Of a stretch of DNA of 64,000 bases, positions 43,023-51,017 are shown one piece after another (positions within the stretch are counted from its first letter, which is position 1; each line of letters begins with the position of its first letter). The notes below the pieces were generated by a model, which saw nothing but the letters and a program-made list of their open reading frames with translations, did no database searches and was not told where the DNA came from. The translations under genes and the position numbers were made by a program. Source of the stretch: E44-bin88 sp034419075 (lineage in GTDB: Bacteria > Chloroflexota > Dehalococcoidia > Dehalococcoidales > BS750m-G39); NCBI GenBank assembly GCA_034419075.1, contig DAOULR010000018.1:102217-166216 (forward strand), in the 5' to 3' direction.

Positions 43023-43463
43023 ATGGCCGAATCGAAATACGGGAAGTACATTGTCACCAAACCCAAGAAGGATATCGTCAAACCCCCCTGGAGCCCCAAG
43101 GGCCCGATTCCCGGTCGTGTCGCCTATTTAGACAACGATGTCATCGACGGCGCTTTCTATATGGAATGCGTCTGGATGATGCCCGGAATGAGGCCTCCAC
43201 CCGATTTACCCCCTGAGAAGAGAGGGCCACAGGCCCACACCCACGACTATGACGAAATTCTGGGCTTTTTCGGCAGTGATATGGAGGACATGTACGACCT
43301 GGGTGGCGAAGCCGAGCTGTGGCTGGGGGATGAAAAGCATATCATCAACAAAAGCTGCCTGGTCTTTATTCCCAAGGGGCTGCAGCACTGCCCGCTACTC
43401 TTTCACCGAATAGATAAGCCTATCTTCCACTTCAGCGTCGGCCCCGGCAAGATGTACTTCTAG
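43023..43463 (+). CDS. Single-domain cupin protein B
   Basis: A 146-residue paralog of the preceding protein. Cupin motif 1 is QAHTHDYDEILGFFGSD and motif 2 FIPKGLQHCPLLF; the intermediate MYDLGGEAELWLGDEKH matches cupin A. It lies 20 bases after cupin A and ends nine bases before the stop of the convergent MATE gene. The neighbouring cupins suggest a shared substrate or a hetero-oligomer. Confidence 0.85.
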   Translation: MAESKYGKYIVTKPKKDIVKPPWSPKGPIPGRVAYLDNDVIDGAFYMECVWMMPGMRPPPDLPPEKRGPQAHTHDYDEILGFFGSDMEDMYDLGGEAELWLGDEKHIINKSCLVFIPKGLQHCPLLFHRIDKPIFHFSVGPGKMYF

Positions 43464-43472
43464 AGCCGCAGG

Positions 43473-44858
43473 TCAGGGCTCTATCAGCCTTTCCTGGCTT
43501 AACCGGTGTTTTCTCCTCAGGTCCCTCAGCTGGGGGATAAGGAGGGTCAGGGTTAGCAGGAAGGTAAGCCCATCGGCGATGGGGAAAGCCAGCCACACAC
43601 CTTCCAGCCCTAAAAAGTCGGGCAGTGTTAGCACCACCGGAATCAGGAAGAGAATAGGCCTGGATACAGAGGTGATGAACGACTGGACTGCCTTGCCGAT
43701 GGACTGGAAGATAAGCGAGCCTACCATCATCATCCCTATAATAGATAGGGCTAAGAAGATACGCTTGGCGGCATAGGCGGTGAGAGCAACCAGCCCGGCA
43801 TCGTTGGTGAAGATGCGGATAAACGGTTCCGGCGCGAAATAAACGATGCTAAACACGACCAACCCGCAGGCGAAGGCGGCGCCCATAGCAATTATAATCG
43901 TCTTTATGGCGCGGTCGTAGCGCTTGGCCCCGTAGTTGAAGCCCAAAATCGGTTGCATGCCCCCGCCGATAACGATTCCCGGCATAATGGCGAACATCAT
44001 TACGCGGTGAATGATGCCGAAGGCGGAGATAGCTAAGTCGCCGCCGTAGAAAGCGAGCGTCCGGTAGACGAACATGGCGGAAATGCTCCCGGCCACCATC
44101 CGGGAAAAAGAGGCAATGCCTATAGCCAGGATTTCTTTCAGTATCTGCCATTGGATAACCAGGTTGTGGAAATAAATCTTGAGGAAGCTCTTGCCCCCAA
44201 AATAGTAGCGCATAAAGAAGGCGACGGAAACCATCTGGGCTATCACCGTAGCCAGCGCCGCCCCCTGCACCCCCATCCCCAGCGGTATGATGAAGATAGC
44301 ATCTAGTATGATATTGGTTACCGCCCCGATAATCATGCCTATCATCGGTGTGCGGGCGTTACCCTCGGCTCTTATCAGGTTGTTCATAGCCATGGAAAAG
44401 GTCATGAAGAGCATACCGATGACGATAATGGTCAGGTAGTCCCGGGCGTAGGGGAGAATGGTCTCCGACGAGCCCAAAAGCCGCAGCCAGAAGTCAGGCA
44501 TAGCCAGACAAACAACCATGAACACCACCGAGAGCACAATATTGGCGGTCAGGGCGTTGCCCAGCGTCCGCTCCGCCTTGGCTATGTCACTGGTTCCGAT
44601 TGACCTCGAAATCAGCGACGCCCCGCCCATCCCCGTCATTTCACCGATACCTACCGACAGCATCTGAAAGGGGAAGACGATGGAAAGCCCGGCGATACCC
44701 AGAGGCCCAACGTAGTGGCCGATAAAGATGGTGTCCACCACGTTGTAGAGGGTCATGACGAAAAAGCCGAAAAAGGTGGGCAGGGACAGCTTAAGCAGCA
44801 GCCGCCCGATTCGGTCGTCGTCAAGCACGTTTTGATTTCGTTGGTTTATTATGGCCAT
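43473..44858 (-). CDS. MATE-family multidrug/metabolite efflux protein
   Basis: A 461-residue, 12-helix transporter. MATE features include LSLPTFFGFFVMTLYNVVDTIFIG at the N-terminus, GMGGASLISRSIG, and the repeated half in which PILGFNYGAKRYDRA matches the second-half loop. It exports drugs or metabolites with Na+ or H+. The MarR gene directly upstream on the same strand probably regulates it. Confidence 0.92.
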   Translation of the reverse strand: MAIINQRNQNVLDDDRIGRLLLKLSLPTFFGFFVMTLYNVVDTIFIGHYVGPLGIAGLSIVFPFQMLSVGIGEMTGMGGASLISRSIGTSDIAKAERTLGNALTANIVLSVVFMVVCLAMPDFWLRLLGSSETILPYARDYLTIIVIGMLFMTFSMAMNNLIRAEGNARTPMIGMIIGAVTNIILDAIFIIPLGMGVQGAALATVIAQMVSVAFFMRYYFGGKSFLKIYFHNLVIQWQILKEILAIGIASFSRMVAGSISAMFVYRTLAFYGGDLAISAFGIIHRVMMFAIMPGIVIGGGMQPILGFNYGAKRYDRAIKTIIIAMGAAFACGLVVFSIVYFAPEPFIRIFTNDAGLVALTAYAAKRIFLALSIIGMMMVGSLIFQSIGKAVQSFITSVSRPILFLIPVVLTLPDFLGLEGVWLAFPIADGLTFLLTLTLLIPQLRDLRRKHRLSQERLIEP

Positions 44859-44903
44859 GCTAAATCTCGATAGATTTACAGGGTGGGGGTGAGGGCGGGG
44901 CTA

Positions 44904-45377
44904 TTACTGCAATCTGGATAGTATCTCCCGCAGTCTCTCCAGTGAAGCCGATAGGTCAGCCAGTTCTTCATCGGTGAGGCCTGAGACAAGTTCCTTGGTT
45001 GCCTTCCATATGTTGCCGCCGTGTTCCTCCAGGAAGGCGTTGCCCTTATCGGTGAGTACGATATTGGTTACCCTCCGATCGGCACTATCCGCTTGCCTCT
45101 CTATCATCTTCAGCTCCACCAGTTTATCGATGAGGTGGGTCATCTGGGCTCGGGCTAGCTGCAGCCTTCCCCCGATTTCAGTGATGTGGAGGGTACCGTC
45201 TTCCTTGAGCAGCTTCATAATCTCGAAGTGCAGCGGCGAGATATCTATATTCATGTTGTCCAGCGCCGTCTTGAGCAGTTTGCGCCGTACCCCCCTGAAG
45301 ATAAGCGGGGGTACGGAAAGCAGGCCATCAGCGGTTCGCCTGACGATGTCTCTTCGTGTTTCCCCAATCTTTTCCAC
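44904..45377 (-). CDS. MarR-family transcriptional regulator
   Basis: A 157-residue winged-helix regulator. The HTH region is LHITEIGGRLQLARAQMTHLIDKL, and the wing DRRVTNIVLTDKG is typical of MarR. The start is GTG at 45377 with AAGGGAG just upstream. It precedes the MATE gene by 45 bases and is divergent from the cupin operon at 45525, so it may control both. Confidence 0.9.
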   Translation of the reverse strand: MEKIGETRRDIVRRTADGLLSVPPLIFRGVRRKLLKTALDNMNIDISPLHFEIMKLLKEDGTLHITEIGGRLQLARAQMTHLIDKLVELKMIERQADSADRRVTNIVLTDKGNAFLEEHGGNIWKATKELVSGLTDEELADLSASLERLREILSRLQ

Positions 45378-45390
45378 AGGCTCCCTTCCG

Positions 45391-45440
45391 GAATAATAAT
45401 TTATTATGTATATAGTATATAATATAAACTATTTTTTAGC
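45391..45440. promoter_or_regulatory. AT-rich operator-like region between marR and the cupin operon
   Basis: The 148-base divergent gap contains a strikingly AT-rich block with near-palindromes (TATATAGTATATA at about 45410-45422; AATAATAATTTATTAT just before), of the size and composition of MarR sites. It would hold the marR promoter. Confidence 0.4.
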
Positions 45441-45470
45441 AAATACTATCGTCTTATAGCTAGGGGTATC

Positions 45471-45499
45471 TTGACCAGTAAGCCCGTGCCTGCTATGCT
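45471..45499 (+). promoter_or_regulatory. Promoter of the double-cupin operon
   Basis: TTGACC (45471-45476), 17-base spacer, TATGCT (45494-45499), 25 bases before the ATG at 45525, with GAAAGGGGG between. Confidence 0.6.
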
Positions 45500-45524
45500 T
45501 GCTTAGGAAAGGGGGTTTGCCAAA

Positions 45525-46463
45525 ATGGTTAAAAAGGAATATGCGCACCTGATAAAGCCAGTAAAGATTCAGAAGGGACCTCCCGGGCTCTATGCCGAGC
45601 CGCGGATATGGATGGAAGGCAAGGATATGGAAGGTTTTAACGCCAATTTTTCTCTTGGCTTTGTCAAAAAGCCCAGCACATTCCATCCCCTCGAGGGAGC
45701 ACTGGTACATCCTTATGATGAAATCCTGGTTTTTGAGGGAACTGATAGTTCCAATATCCTCTATTTAGGCGCTGAGGTAGCGGTAGAGCTTGGCGAAGAA
45801 CGGGAAGAAGTCGTATTTAAAGAGCCCTCGGCGGTAATCATCCCAAAAGGCACACCGCACGGTCCGGTTAATGTCAGGAAGGTCGATAGGCCTATTGTCC
45901 ATTACACTATTGGTTTGGACCCTGCCTATAAGGCTTCTACAGTACCACTAAAGTCGAAAGTTACCAAGGGCTCGAAATACAACCACTTGGTCAAGAGAAT
46001 GATTACTAATTTCAAGAATATGCCAGAAGCGGCGGTCGATAGGCTGGATGCAGACCAGTACGGAGTCATCAGGGCGGCGGATATGGGAGTGGGACCAGGT
46101 AACGGCGACGAGATCATCTGGCTCTACGGTAATGACCTGGAGGGGTTTGATGTCAATTTCACCTGGGGGTTCTACAGCCGCTGTGGCAAGTGGCACCGCG
46201 GCGGCGAGGCTCACTACCACCCCGAGGCGGAGATACTGGTCTTTGTCGGCCTTGACCCGGATAACCTGAACTATCTGGGCGCTGAACAGGAGCTGGGTAT
46301 GGGCAAAGACTACGAGAGGCACATCTTCAACACGCCCACTATCGCTATCTGCCCCGGGGGTTTTCCCCATCTCCCGCTAATCACCAGGTGGGTGGATAAG
46401 CCCTATGGCTTTATTGTGGTCTGCCTCAGCGGCGAGCACGCCTCGCCCTGGGTGGAAGCCTGA
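45525..46463 (+). CDS. Double-cupin protein C
   Basis: A 312-residue protein with two cupin barrels. The first has ALVHPYDEILVFEGTD and IPKGTPHGPVNV; the second has GGEAHYHPEAEILVFVGLD and CPGGFPHLPL. The YLGAEVAVELGEEREE segment between motifs is the same family trait as in cupins A and B. The second barrel holds a full His-x-His set, while the first has only one His in motif 1, so metal binding may differ. It is the first gene after the divergent promoter. Confidence 0.87.
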   Translation: MVKKEYAHLIKPVKIQKGPPGLYAEPRIWMEGKDMEGFNANFSLGFVKKPSTFHPLEGALVHPYDEILVFEGTDSSNILYLGAEVAVELGEEREEVVFKEPSAVIIPKGTPHGPVNVRKVDRPIVHYTIGLDPAYKASTVPLKSKVTKGSKYNHLVKRMITNFKNMPEAAVDRLDADQYGVIRAADMGVGPGNGDEIIWLYGNDLEGFDVNFTWGFYSRCGKWHRGGEAHYHPEAEILVFVGLDPDNLNYLGAEQELGMGKDYERHIFNTPTIAICPGGFPHLPLITRWVDKPYGFIVVCLSGEHASPWVEA

Positions 46464-46501
46464 GCGTTCTTTAAAACTATTTTTCAGGAGGATTCATAAA
46501 A

Positions 46502-47473
46502 ATGGCCAAGAAGAAAATGTATGCCCATTTGATGAAACCATTACTCGTCCAGAAACCGCCCGCGGGTCTCTATTCCGAGCCGCGTTTCTGGATGGAAGGC
46601 AAGGACATGGAGGGGTTCAACGCCAGCTTTTCCTATGGATTCATTAAGAAAACCGGCAGTATTCACCCCGTTAAAGGGGCACTGGTGCACCCCTATGACG
46701 AGTGCCTGGTCTTTGCTGGCATCGATAACACCGATATCACCTATCTGGGCGCCGAGGTATCGGTGGCATTGGGCGAGGAACGCGAGGAGCATACCTTTAA
46801 CGTGCCCTCGGTAATCATTGTGCCTAAGGGGATGCCGCACGGTCCGGTTACGGTTAAAAAGCTGGATAAACCCATCGCCCACTACCATATTGGCCTGGCC
46901 GCGGATTACAAGGCCGAGGCGCTTCCGGAAAAAGCCAGCACTAAGGGCTCGAAATACGCTCACCTGGTCAAGCCGCTGGGCGCTGGATTCGAGCCGGTCA
47001 GGATGTCGCAGATAGCCAAGAACCCGAAGCTGCTGGCGGAATACAAGAAGGCACACCCTGAGGTTCAGCTGGACCTGGGTCAGGTGGGCCTGCTGGGACC
47101 GGGGAATGCCGATTACCTTACTTGGCTCTACGGCAACGACCTGGAGGGCTTTGAGGTCAATTTCACCTGGGGGTTTTACACCGGTTCCGGTATCTGGCAC
47201 CGCGGCGGCGAAGCCCACTACCACCCTGCCGAGGAAATACTGGTCTTTATCGGCCTTGATCCGGATAATCTGAATTTCCTGGGGTGTGAACAGGAGCTGG
47301 CTATGGGCAAGGAATATGAAAGGCATGTATTCAACAAGCCTACCGTCGCCGTTTGCCCTTCAGGCTTTCCCCATCTCCCTCTCATCACCAGGTGGACGGA
47401 TGAGCCCTATGCCTTTATCGTTTGCTGCCTCAGCGGCACACACGATTCTCCTTGGACACAGGAAGAAGAATAA
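46502..47473 (+). CDS. Double-cupin protein D
   Basis: A 323-residue paralog of protein C (both begin K-YAHL-KP and share GLYSEPRFWMEGKDMEGFNA-type sequence). The first barrel has ALVHPYDECLVFAG and VPKGMPHGPVTV, and the second GGEAHYHPAEEILVFIGLD and CPSGFPHLPL. AGGAGG is upstream of the ATG. An inserted linker (about residues 170-190) separates the barrels. Tandem duplication with C is clear; an AKR-like gene follows. Confidence 0.87.
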   Translation: MAKKKMYAHLMKPLLVQKPPAGLYSEPRFWMEGKDMEGFNASFSYGFIKKTGSIHPVKGALVHPYDECLVFAGIDNTDITYLGAEVSVALGEEREEHTFNVPSVIIVPKGMPHGPVTVKKLDKPIAHYHIGLAADYKAEALPEKASTKGSKYAHLVKPLGAGFEPVRMSQIAKNPKLLAEYKKAHPEVQLDLGQVGLLGPGNADYLTWLYGNDLEGFEVNFTWGFYTGSGIWHRGGEAHYHPAEEILVFIGLDPDNLNFLGCEQELAMGKEYERHVFNKPTVAVCPSGFPHLPLITRWTDEPYAFIVCCLSGTHDSPWTQEEE

Positions 47474-47507
47474 TCCCGCTTGGGCTGTAATTAAGGGAGG
47501 CATATAG

Positions 47508-48620
47508 ATAAGGTACCGCAGGTTTGGCCGGCTGGACTGGGAGGTGTCGGTATTGGGCTTCGGCGTCCAGCGGCTGCCGCTGGAGATAGACGAGGCCGAG
47601 TCAATCGGCATGCTCCGCTACGCCATTGACCACGGCGTTAACTACCTAGACTTGGGTTGCCCCTATGACCTGGAGCGACAAGAACGCCTGATAGGTGTCG
47701 TCTCTAAAGCGCTCGGAGACGGCTACCGCGCCAAGATTAGGATTGCCGCCGGCCTGCCATCCCTACTTATTAATGCCTCGGCTGACCTTGACCGTTATCT
47801 AAATGAGCAACTTAGATGGCTGAAGGCGGGCAGCGTGGACTTTTTTATCCTCGGGGGCTTGAACCGAGATACTTGGCCCCGCTTAAAGGAGCTCGACGTT
47901 CTGGGCTGGGCAGAAAAAGCTATGGCCGACGGTAGAATCGGTAAGCTGGGCTTTTCTTTCCACGACCACTTCCAGACTCTCCGAGACATACTAGAGAATT
48001 ACGACGGCTGGACGCTGGCTCAATTCCAGTACAGCTATATGGATGCGGACTACCAGCCGGGCGTCACCGGACTGAGATACGCCTCCGATAAAGGGCTGGC
48101 GGTGGTGGCCGCTGAACCGCTGCGGGGAGGCAGGCTGACCAAAGAACCTCCCCCTTCGGTAGCCAAGGTATGGGCAAGAGCCTCCCCAAAGCGTTCGCTG
48201 GCGGAGTGGGGACTGCGCTGGGTCTGGAACCACCCCGAAATAGCTGTTAGTGTCAGCGATATGAGCACGATGGAGCAAGTTAAGGAGAATCTAGCCCTTG
48301 CCGACAAGGCCAAGCCAGATAGCCTCACCGTAGCTGAAGAGGTGCTTATCAGCCGGGTCAGGGATGCCTACCGCAAGCTCAAGCCCATCCCCTGTACCAC
48401 CTGCCACGGCTGCATGCCCTGCCCGCAGGACATCAATGTCCCCCGCCTCTTCGAGCTCTACAACGATGCCGTAATGTACGGCGATATGGAGATGGCACGG
48501 GCTATCTACCGCAGGGAGGGACACGATATCGGTATTTGCACTCAGTGCGGGCTTTGTGTCTGCGGTCGGGAGATTCCTATACTGGACTGGCTCGAGAAGC
48601 TAGCCAAGGCCTTTGACTAA
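47508..48620 (+). CDS. Aldo-keto-reductase-like Fe-S protein with degenerate active site, ATA start proposed
   Basis: TIM-barrel AKR followed by a Cys-rich C-terminus (CTTCHGCMPCPQDI; CTQCGLCVCGREI) expected to hold [4Fe-4S] cluster(s). The family N-terminus (YRRFGRLDWEVSVLGFG) lies upstream of the first GTG (47544). The only initiation point is ATA at 47508, directly after a TAG and seven bases after GGGAGG (47495-47500). In AKR numbering here Asp48 and Tyr53 of the tetrad are present, but the Lys is Gly82 (IAAGLP, usually IATKLP) and the His is Gly116 (ILGGLN, usually LLHGLN). So it is probably not a normal NADPH reductase. It follows the cupin genes by 34 bases. Confidence 0.8.
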   Translation: MRYRRFGRLDWEVSVLGFGVQRLPLEIDEAESIGMLRYAIDHGVNYLDLGCPYDLERQERLIGVVSKALGDGYRAKIRIAAGLPSLLINASADLDRYLNEQLRWLKAGSVDFFILGGLNRDTWPRLKELDVLGWAEKAMADGRIGKLGFSFHDHFQTLRDILENYDGWTLAQFQYSYMDADYQPGVTGLRYASDKGLAVVAAEPLRGGRLTKEPPPSVAKVWARASPKRSLAEWGLRWVWNHPEIAVSVSDMSTMEQVKENLALADKAKPDSLTVAEEVLISRVRDAYRKLKPIPCTTCHGCMPCPQDINVPRLFELYNDAVMYGDMEMARAIYRREGHDIGICTQCGLCVCGREIPILDWLEKLAKAFD

Positions 48621-48626
48621 TAGAAT

Positions 48627-49793
48627 TCAGGCTGTCTCGACAACGCGCGGCTTGTAGCCTCGGCTGAACCAGATAAAGGCGGCGATGCCGATTAACAACA
48701 TAATACCCGCGGCGTAGAAGGACGACTCGATGCCCATAAAGTCAGCAATACCCCCCAGCACTATGGGCCCCACGCCGTTACCGATTTGCATGGCCATCAT
48801 GAACAGGGCCATGCTGGCCCCCATGCCGAAGACGCGACCTTCTTCAACGACATAGGCGGTGGCGGCGGGCATGGCAAAGGCGGTTCCTATGGCCACAAAG
48901 GCGTGAAGGACCAGCAGCAGCCAGAAGCCACCAGCCAGAGGCATCAGGGCGATGAAAATCATGGCGCCAATGCTGCCGGTAACTACCAGACCCCGCCGGC
49001 TGTATTTGTCAGCCAGCATACCGGTGTAGGACTGCAAAAGTGCCAACGGCGTCCGCGAGGCTATAAGAACTCCGATAAGAAATACACTCAGGCCCAGCTT
49101 TTCACTGCCGAAGATGGGTAGAAAGGTCATGATACAGGCCATACTGAAGCCAATGGTCATGCGGAAGGCAAAGACCCCCTTCATGATACGGCTCTTCCTT
49201 AAACCCTCGAAAGCGGAGCCATTTCCTAGGGAGACGACTCTCTCTTTGACCTCGGGTAGGAAAATAAGGGTGGCAATCAGCCCAATGAAACAGAGCGCTG
49301 ACATCACCAGGAAGGTGGTGTTGATGTTGAAGAGGTCGGTGAGTGCGCCGCCGAAGAGCGGGCCGATGCTCATGCTGCTGAAGAGGATGGCGCTAAAGTG
49401 CCCCATCCACTTGCCCTCCTCTCCCTTGGGGGTGATGTCGCCGAGATAGGCCTGGGCTATGGGCAGGTGCATCGAAGCGCCGATACCCTGAAAGATGCGT
49501 ACTAGTATCAGCTGTGTCGGATTTTGTGCCCAGATGAAGGCGAGTGAGGCCACTGTCAGAGTGGACAGCCCGGTAAGGAGGAATTTCTTGCGCCCAAAGC
49601 GGTCGGAGAGCCGCCCCATAAAGGGCAGCGATATCAGGATCATCAGGCTGAAACCAGCGTTGATAAAGCCTATCTCCAGGGCACTGGCCCCCATCTGGTC
49701 AGCATAGATGGGCAGCAGGGGCACGACAATGCCGAACCCCAGCATGGAGATGACCATGGTGGCGACCAATACGAAAAAGGCTTTCTTATCCAT
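48627..49793 (-). CDS. Major facilitator superfamily exporter
   Basis: A 388-residue, 12-helix transporter. The loop 2-3 motif is GRLSDRFGRKKFLLTGLS, and the second half has the matching TGMLADKYSRRGLVVTGSIG. LVRIFQGIGASMHLPIAQAYLGD fits drug:H+ antiporters (DHA1/TetA-like). It is convergent with the AKR-like gene. Substrate unknown. Confidence 0.9.
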   Translation of the reverse strand: MDKKAFFVLVATMVISMLGFGIVVPLLPIYADQMGASALEIGFINAGFSLMILISLPFMGRLSDRFGRKKFLLTGLSTLTVASLAFIWAQNPTQLILVRIFQGIGASMHLPIAQAYLGDITPKGEEGKWMGHFSAILFSSMSIGPLFGGALTDLFNINTTFLVMSALCFIGLIATLIFLPEVKERVVSLGNGSAFEGLRKSRIMKGVFAFRMTIGFSMACIMTFLPIFGSEKLGLSVFLIGVLIASRTPLALLQSYTGMLADKYSRRGLVVTGSIGAMIFIALMPLAGGFWLLLVLHAFVAIGTAFAMPAATAYVVEEGRVFGMGASMALFMMAMQIGNGVGPIVLGGIADFMGIESSFYAAGIMLLIGIAAFIWFSRGYKPRVVETA

Positions 49794-49808
49794 AGGAAAT
49801 TACATTAT

Positions 49809-49834
49809 TTGCCCCCCAGCTCGCTGGGGGGCAA
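49809..49834 (-). terminator. Terminator of the 14-gene redox operon
   Basis: TTGCCCCCCAGC and GCTGGGGGGCAA form a perfect 12-base-pair stem around two bases (ten pairs with a six-base loop in practice). On the minus strand it is followed by ATAATGTAA. It lies 93 bases after the last gene of the operon and before the MFS gene. Confidence 0.65.
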
Positions 49835-49926
49835 TCTTTGTCTGGCGCTAATGAGATAACAAGCTATTCTAACAGCAAAGTAATGTGGTGTGCAAACGCC
49901 CTGTCGGTCGGTTCTGGTGAGGCGAG

Positions 49927-50325
49927 TTAGTGTAGCCGCTGCTGCAGGTTGAGCAGCTTGCCTTCCAGGTATAGTTTTACCGCTTCGTCAATGGTTTTGA
50001 TGTCGGTGACGATGGTTTCAATACCGCGGCTGGTCAGGTTTTCGTAGGCTCCCCAGCCCATCCCCCCAGCGATAAGTACCTTACAGTCGGCGATAGTCTC
50101 CGCCATACTAGCGTGCCTTGATTGAGCTCCAGCGTCGAAGCCATGTCTTTCTTCGTGGGCGGTATTCTCTTGGTGTTGGTGGGCAAAGCTGTGGTGGCCG
50201 GGCTTATCCCGTGTTTCCTTTTCCACAACCTCGCCGTCTTCGGCGGTTACCACCACGTAGTAGGGCGCTCTTCCAAAGTGCTGGCTTACATTGGTGCCAT
50301 TGTCACTGATGACGGCAATCTTCAT
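49927..50325 (-). CDS. NifX/NifB-type dinitrogenase iron-molybdenum cofactor family protein
   Basis: A 132-residue protein of the NafY/NifX-like fold: MKIAVISDNGTNVSQHFGRAPYYVV at the start and CKVLIAGGMGWGAYENLTSRGIE near the end. A His-rich loop (HHSFAHQHQENTAHEERH) lies in the middle, common in this family. Such stand-alone proteins occur in many non-diazotrophs and probably bind metal clusters. It is the last gene of the redox operon; no nif structural genes are present. Confidence 0.88.
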   Translation of the reverse strand: MKIAVISDNGTNVSQHFGRAPYYVVVTAEDGEVVEKETRDKPGHHSFAHQHQENTAHEERHGFDAGAQSRHASMAETIADCKVLIAGGMGWGAYENLTSRGIETIVTDIKTIDEAVKLYLEGKLLNLQQRLH

Positions 50326-50356
50326 GGTGTATCCTCCCTAAAATCAGTCAGTCTTC

Positions 50357-50734
50357 TTAGTTTAACATAACACAGGTGCCGTATACCACCTTGAGCTTGT
50401 TGTCGCGGCAGAAGGCGATGGCGGCATCGCTTTCCGAGCCGGGCTGCAGCCATATGTTGGTCAGCCCCAGCCTCTGACACTCTTTGAGGATAGACTCGGT
50501 CACCTTGGGCGGCACGACAAAGTCGACCACTTCCACCTTGACGGGGACATCGGCTAGGGTGGGGTAGCACTTGACCCCCTCGATTTCCTTGAGGTTGGGG
50601 TTTACCGGATAGACCTCGTAGCCGCGCTTGGTCAGGTTTTTGAATATACGGTTGCCGTACTTCTCGGCGTTGTCGGTGGCACCAATGACGGCGAATTTCT
50701 TCTTAGCCATGAATTCTTTAATCAGCTCTTCCAT
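50357..50734 (-). CDS. CoA-binding domain protein (YccU type)
   Basis: A 125-residue Rossmann-fold CoA-binding protein: FAVIGATDNAEKYGNRIFKNL, then YPVNPNLKEIEGVKCYPTLADVP, VDFVVPP and WLQPGSESDAA. The GSES loop and final CVM also fit the family. Function in cells is unclear. It sits nine bases after the DUF4405 gene in the operon. Confidence 0.9.
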   Translation of the reverse strand: MEELIKEFMAKKKFAVIGATDNAEKYGNRIFKNLTKRGYEVYPVNPNLKEIEGVKCYPTLADVPVKVEVVDFVVPPKVTESILKECQRLGLTNIWLQPGSESDAAIAFCRDNKLKVVYGTCVMLN

Positions 50735-50743
50735 AACCCCTCC

Positions 50744-51001
50744 TCATTTCTGGCGGAAATATGACTTGGTCATGCGCACTATCCAGCCCCAGTGCAATAT
50801 AATGTGTACAATCACTATCGCCGCCAATAGAAGGGCGGAACGGTTATGCATAGTGAGCCAGACGTCTCTTGAAAATAGAAAGGTGCCCCCTCGGCTTCCA
50901 GGCGGCAAGGCCAGCCAGAGGACAAAACCGGATACCACCTGAACCAGGGCCAGCAGCGCCATGACCATGGCGATAAGATAGTTACGGGTGGCTTTTCTCA
51001 T
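50744..51001 (-). CDS. Small two-helix membrane protein (DUF4405-like, possible heme-binding)
   Basis: 85 residues with two hydrophobic helices (about 8-33 and 56-76). His in WLTMHNRSALLL and two His in VIVHIILHWGWIV are placed as in small cytochrome-b-like DUF4405 proteins, so a b-type heme is possible. It is the only membrane protein of the redox operon and could deliver quinone or membrane electrons to FprA. That role is inference. Confidence 0.72.
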   Translation of the reverse strand: MRKATRNYLIAMVMALLALVQVVSGFVLWLALPPGSRGGTFLFSRDVWLTMHNRSALLLAAIVIVHIILHWGWIVRMTKSYFRQK

Positions 51002-51017
51002 TTGGTGTCCTTAGCGA

